Shown here: piece by piece, positions 29,900 through 40,590 of the stretch
How the letters are laid out: every line of letters starts with the position of its first letter
Numbering within the stretch: the stretch's first letter is position 1
Assembly (NCBI RefSeq): GCF_030323265.1
Contig: NZ_CP104992.1
Location: forward strand, 2,951,501-3,015,500
Origin: Terrirhizobium terrae
GTDB taxonomy: Bacteria > Pseudomonadota > Alphaproteobacteria > Rhizobiales > Rhizobiaceae
Length of the DNA: 64,000 nt
Direction of reading: 5' to 3'
Notes under the pieces: generated by a model
Database searches by the model: none
The model's input: the letters and a program-made list of their open reading frames with translations, nothing else
Told to the model about the DNA's origin: nothing
Made by a program: the position numbers and the translations under genes

Positions 29900-30781
29900 A
29901 TGGAAAAAACTCCGTCAACGACGAGGGCGGCGGTGTGGATGATGGTGTCCATCGCGCTCCTCCTGCTGATGGCCGTTTCCGGCCGGGCCGTTACCCGCGA
30001 GATCGATGTATTCCAGGCGATGGAGATGCGTTCCGTCATCGCCTTCTTCATGCTCTTGCCGCTGGTCATTCGTGAAGGCGGGATAAAAGCGATGCGCACC
30101 AGCATCCTGCCGAGCCATATCGGCCGCAACGTTGCACACTATATCGGTCAGTTTGCTTGGCTGATGGGCCTGACCCTCATTCCGCTCGCCCAGGTCATCG
30201 CCATTGAGTTCACCGCGCCGATCTGGGCCGCGATCATGGCGGCCGCTTTTCTCGGCGAGCGTCTGACCTGGCGCAAGGGTGTGGCGATCTCCTTCGGGCT
30301 GGTCGGTGTCGTGCTGATCGTCAGGCCCGGTGCCGCGCCACTCAATCCGGGCCACCTGATCGTGCTCGGCGCGGCCTTCGTCTTCGCCATATCCTTCATC
30401 ATGACAAAGGCCCTGACGCGCACCGACAGCGCCACCAAGATCATCTTCTGGATGCTGATTATCCAGTCGATCATCGGGCTCGTCCCGGCGTTGAGGGTGT
30501 GGGTGTGGCCGTCCGCCGGCCTGTGGCCATGGATCTTCGTCATCGCCTTTACCGGCACGTTCGCGCATTACTGCATGGCGAAGGCACTCTCCTATGCGGA
30601 GGCGACCGTGGTGATGCCGATGGATTACCTGCGGGTGCCGGCCTCGGCCCTGATCGGCTATCTGCTTTACGCCGAAGCGATCGATGGCCTGACGGCCGTC
30701 GGAGCGGGACTTATCCTGGCAGGCAATCTTTTCAACCTGCGGCGGCCAAATGCCAACCGCATCCAGGCCACGCCGACCTGA
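29900..30781 (+). CDS. EamA/DMT-family transporter
   Basis: This is a 293-residue drug/metabolite-superfamily protein with ten hydrophobic spans arranged as two EamA repeats, the first ending GERLTWRKGVAISFGLVGVV and the second PASALIGYLLYAEAID. The start at 29900 (MEKTPSTTRAAVW) follows GAGGAGAGAAC. It is one of many such exporters in rhizobia and the substrate is not predictable. It converges on rsmA with a gap of six bases. Confidence 0.88.
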   Translation: MEKTPSTTRAAVWMMVSIALLLLMAVSGRAVTREIDVFQAMEMRSVIAFFMLLPLVIREGGIKAMRTSILPSHIGRNVAHYIGQFAWLMGLTLIPLAQVIAIEFTAPIWAAIMAAAFLGERLTWRKGVAISFGLVGVVLIVRPGAAPLNPGHLIVLGAAFVFAISFIMTKALTRTDSATKIIFWMLIIQSIIGLVPALRVWVWPSAGLWPWIFVIAFTGTFAHYCMAKALSYAEATVVMPMDYLRVPASALIGYLLYAEAIDGLTAVGAGLILAGNLFNLRRPNANRIQATPT

Positions 30782-30787
30782 CGCGCC

Positions 30788-31633
30788 TTACAGGCTGTTC
30801 GCCAACAGAACGAATTCTTCGACGGAAAGCGTCTCGGCGCGTCGCTGCGGGTCGATACCCGCCTTGTTGAGGAGGGCCTCGCCACCGACGGGCTTGAGGC
30901 TTTGGCGCAGCATCTTGCGGCGCTGACCGAAGGCGGCATGGGTGACGCGCTCTAGCTTGTCCACGTCGCAGGGCAAGGGATTGGCGCGTGGCGTCAGATG
31001 GACGACCGTGGACGTCACCTTCGGCGGTGGCGTGAAAGCCTGCGGCGGCACGTCGAACACCATATGCGCGTCGGTGCGCCAGCCGCAGAGCACGCCGAGA
31101 CGGCCATAGTGGTTGTCTTCCTCGTCGGCGACGATGCGCAGCCCGACTTCCTTTTGGAACATCAGCGTCAGGCTCTCCCAGAAAGGCGGCCACTGGCCAT
31201 CTTCCGGCAGCAGCCAGTTGAGCAGCAATTGTGTGCCGACATTGTAGGGAAGGTTGGCGATGATCTTCACCGATCCGCCCTCGGCCTTCTCGGCAGCAAG
31301 GGTTGCGAAATCGGTCTTCAGCGCATCGCCTTCGATGACTTCGAGGCGGCCGGGGTAATAGTCAGCGACTTCGGCGAGTACGGGCAAAGCGCGGGCATCA
31401 CGCTCGACGGCGATCACCTTTTTCGCTCCGAGCGCCAGGATCGCGCGCGTCAGGCCGCCGGGGCCGGGGCCGACTTCGAACACCGTCACGCCTTCCAGGC
31501 TACCGGCCGAGCGGGCGATCTTCTGGGTGAGGTTGAGGTCGAAGAGAAAGTTCTGTCCGAGCGCCTTCCTGGCGTCGAGGCCGTGGCGCTGGATGACTTC
31601 ACGAAGGGGCGGCAGTCCGTCGAGCGTCGCCAT
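30788..31633 (-). CDS. rsmA: 16S rRNA dimethyladenosine transferase
   Basis: RsmA (KsgA) dimethylates A1518 and A1519 of 16S rRNA. The SAM-binding motif [24 protein letters not shown] at the N-terminus and the catalytic NLPYN ([14 protein letters not shown]) are clear. The protein is 281 residues. Its ATG overlaps the pdxA stop by one base (TGATG). This is the last gene of the lptF-lptG-lptD-surA-pdxA-rsmA group. Confidence 0.96.
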   Translation of the reverse strand: MATLDGLPPLREVIQRHGLDARKALGQNFLFDLNLTQKIARSAGSLEGVTVFEVGPGPGGLTRAILALGAKKVIAVERDARALPVLAEVADYYPGRLEVIEGDALKTDFATLAAEKAEGGSVKIIANLPYNVGTQLLLNWLLPEDGQWPPFWESLTLMFQKEVGLRIVADEEDNHYGRLGVLCGWRTDAHMVFDVPPQAFTPPPKVTSTVVHLTPRANPLPCDVDKLERVTHAAFGQRRKMLRQSLKPVGGEALLNKAGIDPQRRAETLSVEEFVLLANSL

Positions 31634-32661
31634 CAGACTGTTTCGCCAATAGGCTGGGTGTTGGCCGCAAGCTGAGCCGCGAGCTTCAATGCCTCTACGA
31701 GGCTCGTCTCGCGGGCGATACCCTGGCCCGCAATGCCGAAGGCGGTGCCGTGGTCCGGCGACGTGCGGATGAAGGGCAGGCCGAGTGTCACATTGACCGA
31801 GGTATCGAAGCCGAGCGCCTTGGCCGGGATAAGCGCCTGGTCGTGGTACATGCAGATCGCAACGTCGTAACGGGCGCGCGCCTCGTCATGGAACATCGTA
31901 TCGGCGGGCAGGGGGCCGAAGACATGAAGCCCCTCCTTGCGCAGCTTGAAGACGGCCGGATGGATGATGTCCTGGTCCTCACTGCCGATCGCGCCGTCTT
32001 CGCCCGCATGCGGGTTAAGACCGGCAACAGCGATGCGCGGCTGCTCCATGTCGAAACGGGTCTTGAGGTCGTGATGGGCGATGCGGCAGGTGTCGAGAAT
32101 GAGCTGCTCGGTCAACGCGCCGGGTATGTCCTTGACCGGAATGTGGATGGTAACCGGGATCGCCCGGAGCTTGGGGCCAGCCAGCATCATGACGGGTAGG
32201 AAGGTCTGCCCCTTTGCCTTGGCCGCGAGATCAGCCAGGAATTCCGTGTGGCCCGGAAACTTGAAGCCCGCCTGGTAGAGCACGGATTTCGCGATCGGGT
32301 TGGTGACGACGGCGGAGGCACGGCCGGCAACGCAGAGTTCGACTGCCGTCTCAATCGCGGAAATCGTGCCATGGGCGGTCGCCACATGCGGTTCACCGGG
32401 AGCGACTTCAGCACCGGCGGAAATCGGCAGCACCGGCAGCGCGTCAGGGAAGATCGATGCCGCAGTATCGGGCGATGCCTCGCGAACGGGAACGTCGAGA
32501 TCGAGAAGGGCTGCGCGCGCCTTCAGGACGGCGGGATCACCAATATAGAGGAAAGGTGGGAGCCCGGTCGTGGCGCGGGCTGCCCATGCGGCCAGCGTGA
32601 TATCCGGGCCGATGCCGGCGGGATCGCCCTGGGTCAATGCGAGCGGACGATCGGATGCCAT
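31633..32661 (-). CDS. pdxA: 4-hydroxythreonine-4-phosphate dehydrogenase
   Basis: PdxA oxidises 4-phosphohydroxy-L-threonine in pyridoxal phosphate synthesis. The N-terminus [15 protein letters not shown] is diagnostic. The metal-binding His residues are in [22 protein letters not shown] and [31 protein letters not shown] marks the C-terminal part. The start at 32661 gives [12 protein letters not shown] and 342 residues. A longer frame upstream is a shadow of surA. Confidence 0.95.
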   Translation of the reverse strand: MASDRPLALTQGDPAGIGPDITLAAWAARATTGLPPFLYIGDPAVLKARAALLDLDVPVREASPDTAASIFPDALPVLPISAGAEVAPGEPHVATAHGTISAIETAVELCVAGRASAVVTNPIAKSVLYQAGFKFPGHTEFLADLAAKAKGQTFLPVMMLAGPKLRAIPVTIHIPVKDIPGALTEQLILDTCRIAHHDLKTRFDMEQPRIAVAGLNPHAGEDGAIGSEDQDIIHPAVFKLRKEGLHVFGPLPADTMFHDEARARYDVAICMYHDQALIPAKALGFDTSVNVTLGLPFIRTSPDHGTAFGIAGQGIARETSLVEALKLAAQLAANTQPIGETV

Positions 32662-32683
32662 GCAAACTCCGGATAGGCTATTA

Positions 32684-33625
32684 TCAGCGCAGGTCGATCT
32701 GCGCCTTGGAGCGCAGTTCATCGAGATACTTCTTGCTGTTGGGATCTTCGCCGCTCTTTTCCGCCTTGCCGAGGTCTTCGGCACGGAATACGGCTTCGGC
32801 GGCGAGGTCGTCGGAAACCTGGCGCTGCTCGCAGATCGCAAGAAACTCGACGCCGCGCTCGGTTACCAAGGCTCCGGTCGTACCGTTCTTGGCCTTTTCG
32901 ATCAGCGGCTTCCAGTTCTCCGGCAGGTTAGGCGCCAGAACGCGGCCGAGGTCGCGAACGGAGACATCCATCATGGTCGCGGCGAATTGCTTGGCCTGAT
33001 CGCAGCCGGGGAATTTCGAACGGGATGCTTCTGCCTCAGACTTGCGCTTGTTGAGAATCGCGTTGCGCTTGGAAGCCGGGACCACGAAGATGATCTGCTT
33101 CAGGAAATACTCCGTCGTTACCGGCTTTTCCTTACGCTCCATCATGCGTGTGACTAGTTCCTGGCTGGACATGCGGCTATTGCCGCTGCCAAACCGCGCG
33201 TTGATCAGACGCGGCCAGCTCATCTGGACGGCGATGTAATTTTTGAAATGCTCTGCCGTGACGCCTGCCTGGCCCAGCATCTGGGTCAGTTGCGCGGTCG
33301 TGATCTTGTTGCTCGCGGCAAAACGTGCAAACGAGCGGTCGACGTCGTCGGTGCTGACCGACATCTTGACGCGTGCAATCTCCTGCCGCTTCAGCACCTC
33401 GTCGATCAATTGCTCGCGCGCGATCTTGGTGTCAGACTTCTGTCTCTGCAGACGCAAAAAGGCGGCGCGGCGAGCAACGTCGGCGGTGGTGATCGGTGTG
33501 CGGTTCACCACGGCGGCGACACCGCTCGTCGACTGAGCCGAGCTGATGGCAGGGTTGACGACGATTGATGCCGCAAGTGCGGTGAAGGCGATCGCCAGCC
33601 TGCGCGTTCCGGTCACTCCAAACAT
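32684..33625 (-). CDS. surA: SurA-like periplasmic chaperone
   Basis: The 313-residue protein has a signal peptide ([20 protein letters not shown] up to SSAQ) and a SurA N-terminal domain ([37 protein letters not shown]). A degenerate parvulin-like domain follows. It is shorter than E. coli SurA, which has two PPIase domains. It lies between pdxA and lptD, and SurA delivers barrel proteins such as LptD to the Bam machinery, so the arrangement is functional. Start codon is at 33625. Confidence 0.88.
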   Translation of the reverse strand: MFGVTGTRRLAIAFTALAASIVVNPAISSAQSTSGVAAVVNRTPITTADVARRAAFLRLQRQKSDTKIAREQLIDEVLKRQEIARVKMSVSTDDVDRSFARFAASNKITTAQLTQMLGQAGVTAEHFKNYIAVQMSWPRLINARFGSGNSRMSSQELVTRMMERKEKPVTTEYFLKQIIFVVPASKRNAILNKRKSEAEASRSKFPGCDQAKQFAATMMDVSVRDLGRVLAPNLPENWKPLIEKAKNGTTGALVTERGVEFLAICEQRQVSDDLAAEAVFRAEDLGKAEKSGEDPNSKKYLDELRSKAQIDLR

Positions 33626-33772
33626 CGTTGCACTCCCTATGCGCTACGTCTCTGTTTGCGGCTTTCGGCCGCCTTTTACTATATGCGAGCCCGCTTGCGC
33701 AATCGGTGCGGCAAAACGATGACAGATGGCCGCGGCACGGCCATCAATTCACCGTCATCGACGGCGACCACA

Positions 33773-36110
33773 TTACTGATAACGGAAGGCCTGCTCGTCG
33801 TCGTAATCGTCCGTCGAACCGATGTTGACGTCGCCGAGCGTCCTGAAGCTCAGGCGTGCGCCGATGCTCCAGTCATTGGCGTCAGTGCTCGAATCCGTCT
33901 TCTCAGTATAGGCGAGGGTGAAGATCGTGCACTCGTCGGCATAGCTGATGCCGAGGCCGCGGCGGGTAACTTCGTTGTCGTCGATATCCCAGGTCGCCTT
34001 GCCTGCCAGCGACCAGTTCTCGTTGATGCGGAAGCTCATCGACTTTTCAAGGATGTTGGTCGAGCTCGGCGAACCGTATTCCGGCTGTGCCGCCACCTTC
34101 GTGTAGACAAGCTTACCGCTGACACGCGGCGTCTTGTAATCGAAGGCGATATCGTTGCGCCGAACCTCGAACGTGTCCTTGTCGAAGCGGGTATTGTTCG
34201 AGAGGCTGAAGCCTTGCGGAAGATCAATCGCGGCCATGGCGACGTAATCCGAAACATCTTCCTCAAGGCCGGAATTGGCACCTGCATTGACGAGATCGGC
34301 ACTGGCGAAGGAGTTCTCGCCGGCGACCTGGTAGGACTGGCCGAAGATGCCGCGCAGACCGACGCCGTTATCGAACGAGCCGGTATAGCGGATGCCGATA
34401 TTGGCACGCGTGCCACCTTCGATCCGGTCGTAGCCGGAGAACTTGTCGCGTTCGAAGAGGCTCGTCGCGTCGAAGACGAAGCTCTGTGCATCCTCGTTCG
34501 GCAGGCCGCCGGCCATCTGTTCGTCCGGCCGCGCATAGATCTGCGCGATAGGCTCGATGATATGGCTGCTGCTGCCGGCCGTGATGAGGAACGGATAGCG
34601 GGCCTCAAGGCCGGCTGTCGCCATGTAGCGGCCGCTCGGGTCATCGTCGAGATCGCCGTCATAGAAGCCGGGCGTTCCCGAAGAGGTGCTGCGAAGTCCG
34701 TCGCCGCGAAGAGCAAGCAACGGGGTCAACTGCAGGCCGCCTTCGGTAGTCAGCGTGCGCTTCCATTCCGCCTCGGCGGTGAAACGCGTGTAGCTGCCTT
34801 CCAGGCCCGGGAAGCGATTGCTCGACCCGGCGAAATAAGCGTCGTCCTCGCGGCGTGAGAGGTTCGTCAGATTGGCGTTCAACGACAGTTGGCCACCGAA
34901 AATCGGCTCGGGCGCATAATAGCTGTAGTCGAGGACCGGATAGACGATCGGCTGCTGGCGCTCCAGCACGCTGCTTTCCGCGTCGTCCTGAACATCGAAG
35001 TAGTAGCCGCGCAGATCGAAATAATTCCGCGAACCAAGTCCGGTCAGGTAGACTTCATTGGTGAACGTCTCGTCATCGACGTCCTGAAGGTCGTAGGTGC
35101 GCGAGAAGTTGTTGTCGCTCTGAGCCATGACGTTCCAGCCGAACGTCCAGCGCGGGTTGATCTCGAACTTGCCTTGTGAGGCGGCCATCACGCGGGTATC
35201 GGCCTCGCGGTCGGCGGTGTTTGGATCGAACGCGCCGGAATTCTGCTGGCTGATTCCCGCAAAGCGGAACGTATGCTCGCCGTTATCGAAGCGGTTGCGC
35301 ACTTCACCTTCGACCAGCAGCCCCTGGTTGCTGTAATAGGTCGGAGTGATTGTCGCATCCATGCTCGGCGAAAAGACATGGTAATAGGGAACGCTGATAC
35401 CGAAGCCGAGATTGTCGCTGGCACTGAACCGCGGAAACAGCAGGCCGGATTTCCGCTCGACCGTCTCGTCGGGCACCGTGATCGGAAACGGCAGTCTGCC
35501 AAGCGACATGCCGAACAGCTCGAACTGTGCGTTCTCAAGGCGAATCGTATGGGTCTGGCCATTGCGAGATCACACGCTGGGCCTTGACCTGCCACAAGGG
35601 CGCCTTGCCCGGCGTCTGCGCGCAGGGGAGGCATGCCGTGTATACGGTGTTGTTCAAGACCATCAGGTCGCCCGGCTGCCTTTCGGCGCTCTCTGCGGCC
35701 AGACGCGTATTGTCTGTGGTCTCGACGCGAAGGGCATTGAGGAAGCCTTCGCCGAAATCGTCTGTGACGTCGAGCTCTTCAGCGTAGACGCGCGTGCCGC
35801 CGGGTTCGATCAGCTCAATATTGCCCACCGCCATGACGCGCCCGCTCTTCTGGTCGTATTCGACCCGCTGCGCGACCATCCGATAGCGGTTGTAATAGAT
35901 CTGCACGCCACCGCGAGCGGTGACCTGCTGGGCGTCCTGATTATAGACGAGTTCATTGGCGCGCAGCAGCATCTTCGCGTCGTCCGATTGGACGGGCGTA
36001 AGCCCCTGCGCGTGAGCGATATCCGTCGTCACGCCGCATACAAAAGCAGACACACCTGTCAGCAGGGCGGCGGCAAGCCGTCTTATATTCCTGCGGTTAC
36101 TGACCGCCAC
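33773..36110 (-). CDS. lptD: LPS assembly protein LptD (apparent frameshift)
   Basis: LptD is the outer-membrane barrel that inserts lipopolysaccharide. The signal peptide runs through AALLTGVSAFVCGVTTDIAHA. The beta-jellyroll (OstA-like) domain contains MLLRANELVYNQDAQQVTARG, and the barrel domain runs from about residue 200. The start is a GTG at 36110 that overlaps the lptG stop. One extra base near 35560-35568 breaks RVIS-NGQTHTIRLENA. Corrected length is 778 residues. LptD is essential in most Gram-negatives, so a sequencing error is more likely than mutation. Confidence 0.93.
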
Positions 36111-37198
36111 TAGCCGTCCTCCTGATGAAGCAGAATCGTTGCGCCCAACGCCGTCGCGACGATGACTGGTATCCAGACCGCCACGAAGGGAGGAATCGCT
36201 CCGCTGCTCCCAAACGCCTTCACAAGCACACTCACGACATAAAGCACGAAGCCTGAAACTATGCCACCCAGAATCATCGACCTGGACTGGGCGAAGCGAC
36301 TGAATTTTAACGAGACTGTTGCAGCAATGAGAGTCATTGCCACCAGCAGTACCGGAAGCGACAGCAGCGAGTGGAATTGAGTTTCAAGCGCCTTGGTTGA
36401 GATGCCGAACGAGCGGCTGATCTCGATTTTCCGGGAAAGATCAAAGAACGCAACGGTTTCGGGCTGTTCCAGGCTTTCCTGAATGTATTCCTGTTTCAGG
36501 TTGGTACGGACCTGCGCCGTGGGCTGGCGCACCGGGATTTCGCCGGGGCGATTCTCCAGCACATCGTTAAGAAGCCAGTAACCATTTTCGAGTTTTGCCT
36601 CGCGTGCATCCTGCCGCATGGTCACGTTTCCGTCCTTGTCGAAGTGGAAAAGCACCACATCGATAAGCTCGGTTCCATTGGCTCGATAGCTCTTCGCGCC
36701 GATAATAATGTCCTCGTCGCCGCTGATCTGGCGGATCCAGGGGACGAACTTGCTGGCCTTCGCGCGATTGCTCGCCTGACGCCAGCTGGCTTCCATCGAA
36801 ATTGATTCGCGCTGTCCCCATGCGGCCAGCGGATTGATCACCAGCAGTGCAAGCAGACCAAGCAAAAAGGCGCCGATGACGAAGGGCGAGACGAACTGCC
36901 ACACCGAGATGCCGGCCGCGCGCGTCACGACCAGTTCGTAGCGTCGGTTGAGTGCGATCAGCACCGTCATGCCGATGAACAGGCTGAGTGTGGGGATGGC
37001 CTGCTGCAAAATCGACGGCAGCCGCAGCGCGGTCATCCCGAAAGCACCGAAGACACTGAATTCGGCTAGTCCTGACAGACGGCGGGTCGTTTCACTGAAA
37101 TCGGCGAGAAAGATGATCGCGCTGACGCCGAGCAGGAACCAGAAGGCTGTCACGATGTAGCGGCGGAAGAAGTAGCGCCAAAGTGTCGAGAAGATCAT
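36110..37198 (-). CDS. lptG: LPS export ABC transporter permease LptG
   Basis: This is a YjgP/YjgQ-family permease with N-terminal and C-terminal membrane spans and a periplasmic beta-jellyroll in the middle. It works with LptF and LptB to extract LPS from the inner membrane. The protein has 362 residues and starts MIFSTLWRYFFRRYIVTAFW. Because it follows lptF and precedes lptD, it is assigned as lptG by order as well as by family. Its ATG overlaps the lptF stop. Confidence 0.93.
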   Translation of the reverse strand: MIFSTLWRYFFRRYIVTAFWFLLGVSAIIFLADFSETTRRLSGLAEFSVFGAFGMTALRLPSILQQAIPTLSLFIGMTVLIALNRRYELVVTRAAGISVWQFVSPFVIGAFLLGLLALLVINPLAAWGQRESISMEASWRQASNRAKASKFVPWIRQISGDEDIIIGAKSYRANGTELIDVVLFHFDKDGNVTMRQDAREAKLENGYWLLNDVLENRPGEIPVRQPTAQVRTNLKQEYIQESLEQPETVAFFDLSRKIEISRSFGISTKALETQFHSLLSLPVLLVAMTLIAATVSLKFSRFAQSRSMILGGIVSGFVLYVVSVLVKAFGSSGAIPPFVAVWIPVIVATALGATILLHQEDG

Positions 37199-38371
37199 GC
37201 GGTACCTCCGGTGGAACCGGTCGACGGCGCGAAACGACGCTGCAGCATGCGGTTCAACCGGCCAACGCCGCTGGTGAACATGCGCGGCATGTGGATCTGC
37301 CTATTGGTTGCCAGCATAAATATGGCGATGGCGGAGGTGGCGACCGGCACCAGATATACTGCCGGGACATAGGCGGCACTGCGTTCCGTCAGGTTGGTGA
37401 CGGAGAACCCGGCCCATCGCAGTGCGAAGGCCAGCACCAACGCATAGATCATCGGGTGTACGCGTGCTGATCGGTGGGAGCGGGTATTGCCCGCCACGAC
37501 GAGCGACACCAGCGCGAAGGCGATCGGGAAGAGCCAGTCCGAAAGGCGGCGATGCAGCTCGGAACGGAACGCTCCGGGCGATTTCGCATAGATCGGATCG
37601 GTGGGGTCGGGGTTCAGCAGGAATCCGAGACTGCGATCGGCTGAATAGAGCGGCAAGCCACCTTCCGACTTCGTCATCGCCGACAAATCAAAGGCATATG
37701 AGGCAAACTTGACGATCGAGATACGGCCGTCGGGAGATTTGCGGTGCACTTCTCCGTCGCGCATCGTCAGCGACGTGCCGCCCGGATCCACCGAGCCTTC
37801 CTTGGCATAATAGATCAGGTCGAAATTCGGATCCCGATAGTCGACCACGAAAAGGCCCTTGAGCAGGCGGCCGGAATGTCGCTCCGAGATCTGCACGTAG
37901 AGGCCATCCTCGATACTGCGGAACGTCTTCTCCTCGATGACGGAGGAGAGAAGATCGGCATAGGCGGCAGCGACCATCTGGCGCGCGCCAAGCCGGGATT
38001 CGGGCTCGAGGAAATTGGTGATCGCGAAGGAAAAGAGGCTGAGCACGATCGAAAGTGCAATCACCGGCCGATAGATGATGCTGCGACCGGCGCCCGCCGC
38101 ATCGATGACCGGCAGTTCCGAGATCGTTGTTCATCGCCGTCAGCGTCTGGGTAATGCCAATGACGAGCGCGAAGGGCAGCACGACCGGTATGATCGTCGG
38201 CAGGATATAACTCGCGAGCAGCATGAACGAGCCCATCGACTGGCCGGTATCCGTGACCAGGTTGATGCGCCCGAGCACCTGGATGGTCCAGATGATGGTG
38301 AGCACGGGAACGAGCGTCACCAGAAACATCTGGAAGATCCGGCGCAATATGTAAGTTTCGAGAAGCTTCAT
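37195..38371 (-). CDS. lptF: LPS export ABC transporter permease LptF (apparent frameshift)
   Basis: The start MKLLETYILRRIFQMFLV is typical of LptF. The first membrane spans end at LTAMNNDSELPVIDAAG, and the long periplasmic domain and C-terminal spans follow. One extra base near 38128-38132 breaks that segment. Removing it rejoins the protein to 391 residues. It is transcribed divergently from pepA, with a 260-bp promoter gap, a conserved rhizobial arrangement. LptF is expected to be essential, so the shift is probably artefactual. Confidence 0.92.
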
Positions 38372-38631
38372 TCCCGTCCGACACTTTGCAGCTCAGCCAT
38401 CCGCGATGGCCGTCGCGCCTATCTAAGCGATCGGCTCGACGTTTTCGACAGATGTCATGTCACAAATATGTTGGCTAGAGGCGTTTTATTTTTTGTTGTG
38501 ACATTTCAAAATGTATTTGCCCGCAGAAGACTTGTCCGACGATGGCGCAAGCTGCGCGTTGGGCTTGCCTTCCCGGCCGAAACCGTGATGATCGCCTGCC
38601 TGTTTTCCAAAGAAATTCGCTTGGAGTACCG

Positions 38632-40122
38632 ATGTCTGTAGAACTCGCCATTTCCTTCGCAAAATCCGCGCCGCTTAAAGGCGCCCTCGCGATCCAGCTC
38701 AAGCTTGCCGGTGACCAGCCTGCTTCAGGGCTTGCCGAAGCCGACCCGCAAGGCATCGGTGCGCGCGCGGCCGAAATTTCCAAGTTCAGCGGTAAGCCGA
38801 TGACGACGCTGGACGTGCTGGCGCCGCATGGCTCGGCCGCCGATCGGTTGCTGGTCATCGGTCTTGGCGATCCCGCTGCACTTGTCGCCCATGACTGGCT
38901 GCGGGCAGGCGGAACGGCAGCGGCCGGGCTGAAGTCGATGAAGAAGGCCGTTGTCTTTCTGGACGTCCCGGGGCTCAAGGTGACGCCGCAGCAGGTTGCG
39001 GATTTCGCGCTGGGCATGCTGCTGCGGGCCTACAGCTTCGATACCTACAAGTCGGCAAAGAAGAAGGAAGACGACGACAAGCCGAAGGCGGTCGGCGTCA
39101 CCATCGTCACCGCCGACCATGCCGCAGCCAAGAAGGCTTTTGCCACCGCTGATGCGGTTGCAGGTGGCGTCAATCTCGCCCGCGATCTCGTCAACCTGCC
39201 GCCGAACGTGCTCGGCCCGGTCGAATTCGCCGATAAGGCAAAGGAGCTGCAGTCGCTCGGCATCGAGGTTGAGGTTCTGACTGAAAAGGAAATGAAGAAG
39301 CTCGGGATGGGCGCGCTGCTCGGTGTCGCTCAGGGCTCGGTTCGTCCGCCGCGGCTGGCGGTCATGCACTGGAACGGTGGCAAGGCCAAGGACAAGCCGA
39401 TCGCTTTCGTCGGCAAGGGCGTCGTCTTCGACACCGGCGGTATCTCCATCAAACCGGGTGCGGGCATGGAAGATATGAAGGGTGACATGGGAGGTGCCGC
39501 CGCGGTGACCGGCCTCATGCACACGCTGGCGGCCCGCAAGGCCAAGGTCAATGCGATCGGCGTCATCGGACTGGTCGAGAACATGCCGGACGGCAATGCA
39601 CAGCGTCCGGGGGATATCGTCACCTCCATGTCCGGTCAGACGATCGAGATCATCAACACCGACGCCGAAGGTCGTCTGGTGTTGGGCGACGCACTGTTCT
39701 ACACCAAGGAACGGTTCAAGCCGCAGTTCATGATCGACCTTGCAACGCTGACGGGCGCAGTTGTCGTGGCACTGGGTAACATCCATGCCGGTCTGTTCTC
39801 CAACGACGACGTGCTCGCAGGCAAGCTGACGACGGCCGGCGATGTGACCGCGGAACGGCTGTGGCGCATGCCGCTCGCCAAGGAATACGACAAGATCATC
39901 GACTCGCGTTTTGCCGACATGAAGAACAGCGGCGGCCGTCAGGCCGGTTCGATCACCGCGGCACAGTTCCTCAAGCGCTTCGTCGGCGAGACGCCCTGGG
40001 CGCATCTCGACATTGCCGCGACCGCGTTGAACTCGCCCCAGAGCGAAATCAACCAGTCCTGGGCATCGGGTTATGGCGTGCGCCTGCTGGACGAGCTTGT
40101 CCGGGCAAACTACGAGAGCTGA
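38632..40122 (+). CDS. pepA: Leucyl aminopeptidase (M17)
   Basis: PepA is a dinuclear-metal aminopeptidase that trims peptides in the cytoplasm. The family signature [14 protein letters not shown] carries the metal ligands Asp and Glu, and [15 protein letters not shown] carries the catalytic Lys and a further ligand. The protein has 496 residues from [14 protein letters not shown] (ATG at 38632, GGAG upstream). A longer frame from 38542 has no family support. The stop TGA overlaps the holC ATG. Confidence 0.95.
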   Translation: MSVELAISFAKSAPLKGALAIQLKLAGDQPASGLAEADPQGIGARAAEISKFSGKPMTTLDVLAPHGSAADRLLVIGLGDPAALVAHDWLRAGGTAAAGLKSMKKAVVFLDVPGLKVTPQQVADFALGMLLRAYSFDTYKSAKKKEDDDKPKAVGVTIVTADHAAAKKAFATADAVAGGVNLARDLVNLPPNVLGPVEFADKAKELQSLGIEVEVLTEKEMKKLGMGALLGVAQGSVRPPRLAVMHWNGGKAKDKPIAFVGKGVVFDTGGISIKPGAGMEDMKGDMGGAAAVTGLMHTLAARKAKVNAIGVIGLVENMPDGNAQRPGDIVTSMSGQTIEIINTDAEGRLVLGDALFYTKERFKPQFMIDLATLTGAVVVALGNIHAGLFSNDDVLAGKLTTAGDVTAERLWRMPLAKEYDKIIDSRFADMKNSGGRQAGSITAAQFLKRFVGETPWAHLDIAATALNSPQSEINQSWASGYGVRLLDELVRANYES

Positions 40123-40571
40123 TGACCGAAGTTCTCTTCTACCACCTGACCGAATCAAAGCTCGAGGATGCGCTGCCGGCGCTCCTCGAAAAGAGCGTCG
40201 AACGCGGCTGGAAAGTGGTCGTCCAGACCAATGACGAGGCCCGCCGCGATTTACTCGACGGGCATCTCTGGACCTTTCGCGAGGACAGCTTTCTGCCGCA
40301 CGGCACCGATGCTGCGCCGATGGCTGAGGCACAGCCGGTGCTGCTGACGACGGCCGAAGAGAATGCCAACGGCGCGACCGTCCGCTTTATCGTCGATGGC
40401 GCCGCACCGCCGCCGCTCGATCCTTACGAAAGAGTGGTTTTCATGTTCGACGGCTACGACCAGCAGCAGCTGGAAGGTGCGCGTTCGGAGTGGAAGAAGT
40501 TGAAAGGCGAGGGCCACACGCTGACCTATTGGCAACAGTCTCCCGAGGGGCGGTGGGTGAAGAAGGCGTAA
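40122..40571 (+). CDS. holC: DNA polymerase III chi subunit
   Basis: The 149-residue protein starts [18 protein letters not shown] and contains ALLEKSVERGWKVVVQ, DGHLWTFREDSFLPHG and VFMFDGYDQQQLEGAR, all typical of the chi subunit, which links the clamp loader to single-strand binding protein. The pepA-holC order with a TGATG overlap is widely conserved. The stop codon lies in the loop of a terminator hairpin. Confidence 0.93.
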   Translation: MTEVLFYHLTESKLEDALPALLEKSVERGWKVVVQTNDEARRDLLDGHLWTFREDSFLPHGTDAAPMAEAQPVLLTTAEENANGATVRFIVDGAAPPPLDPYERVVFMFDGYDQQQLEGARSEWKKLKGEGHTLTYWQQSPEGRWVKKA

Positions 40572-40588
40572 GACGCCTTCTTCCGATT
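40559..40588. terminator. Bidirectional hairpin terminator between holC and the oligopeptidase gene
   Basis: A perfect 10-bp stem (GAAGAAGGCG and its complement, 40559-40568 with 40574-40583) has the holC TAA stop in its 5-base loop. ATTTT follows. It separates two convergent genes and could serve both. Confidence 0.65.
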
Positions 40589-40590
40589 TT

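Noticed and set aside
35188-35634. Minus-strand ORF overlapping the lptD frameshift
   Set aside because: It starts inside lptD in the third frame, and both flanking frames belong to lptD.
38725-40332. 535-residue minus-strand ORF opposite pepA
   Set aside because: PepA has all metal ligands on the plus strand. The antisense frame also crosses into holC.
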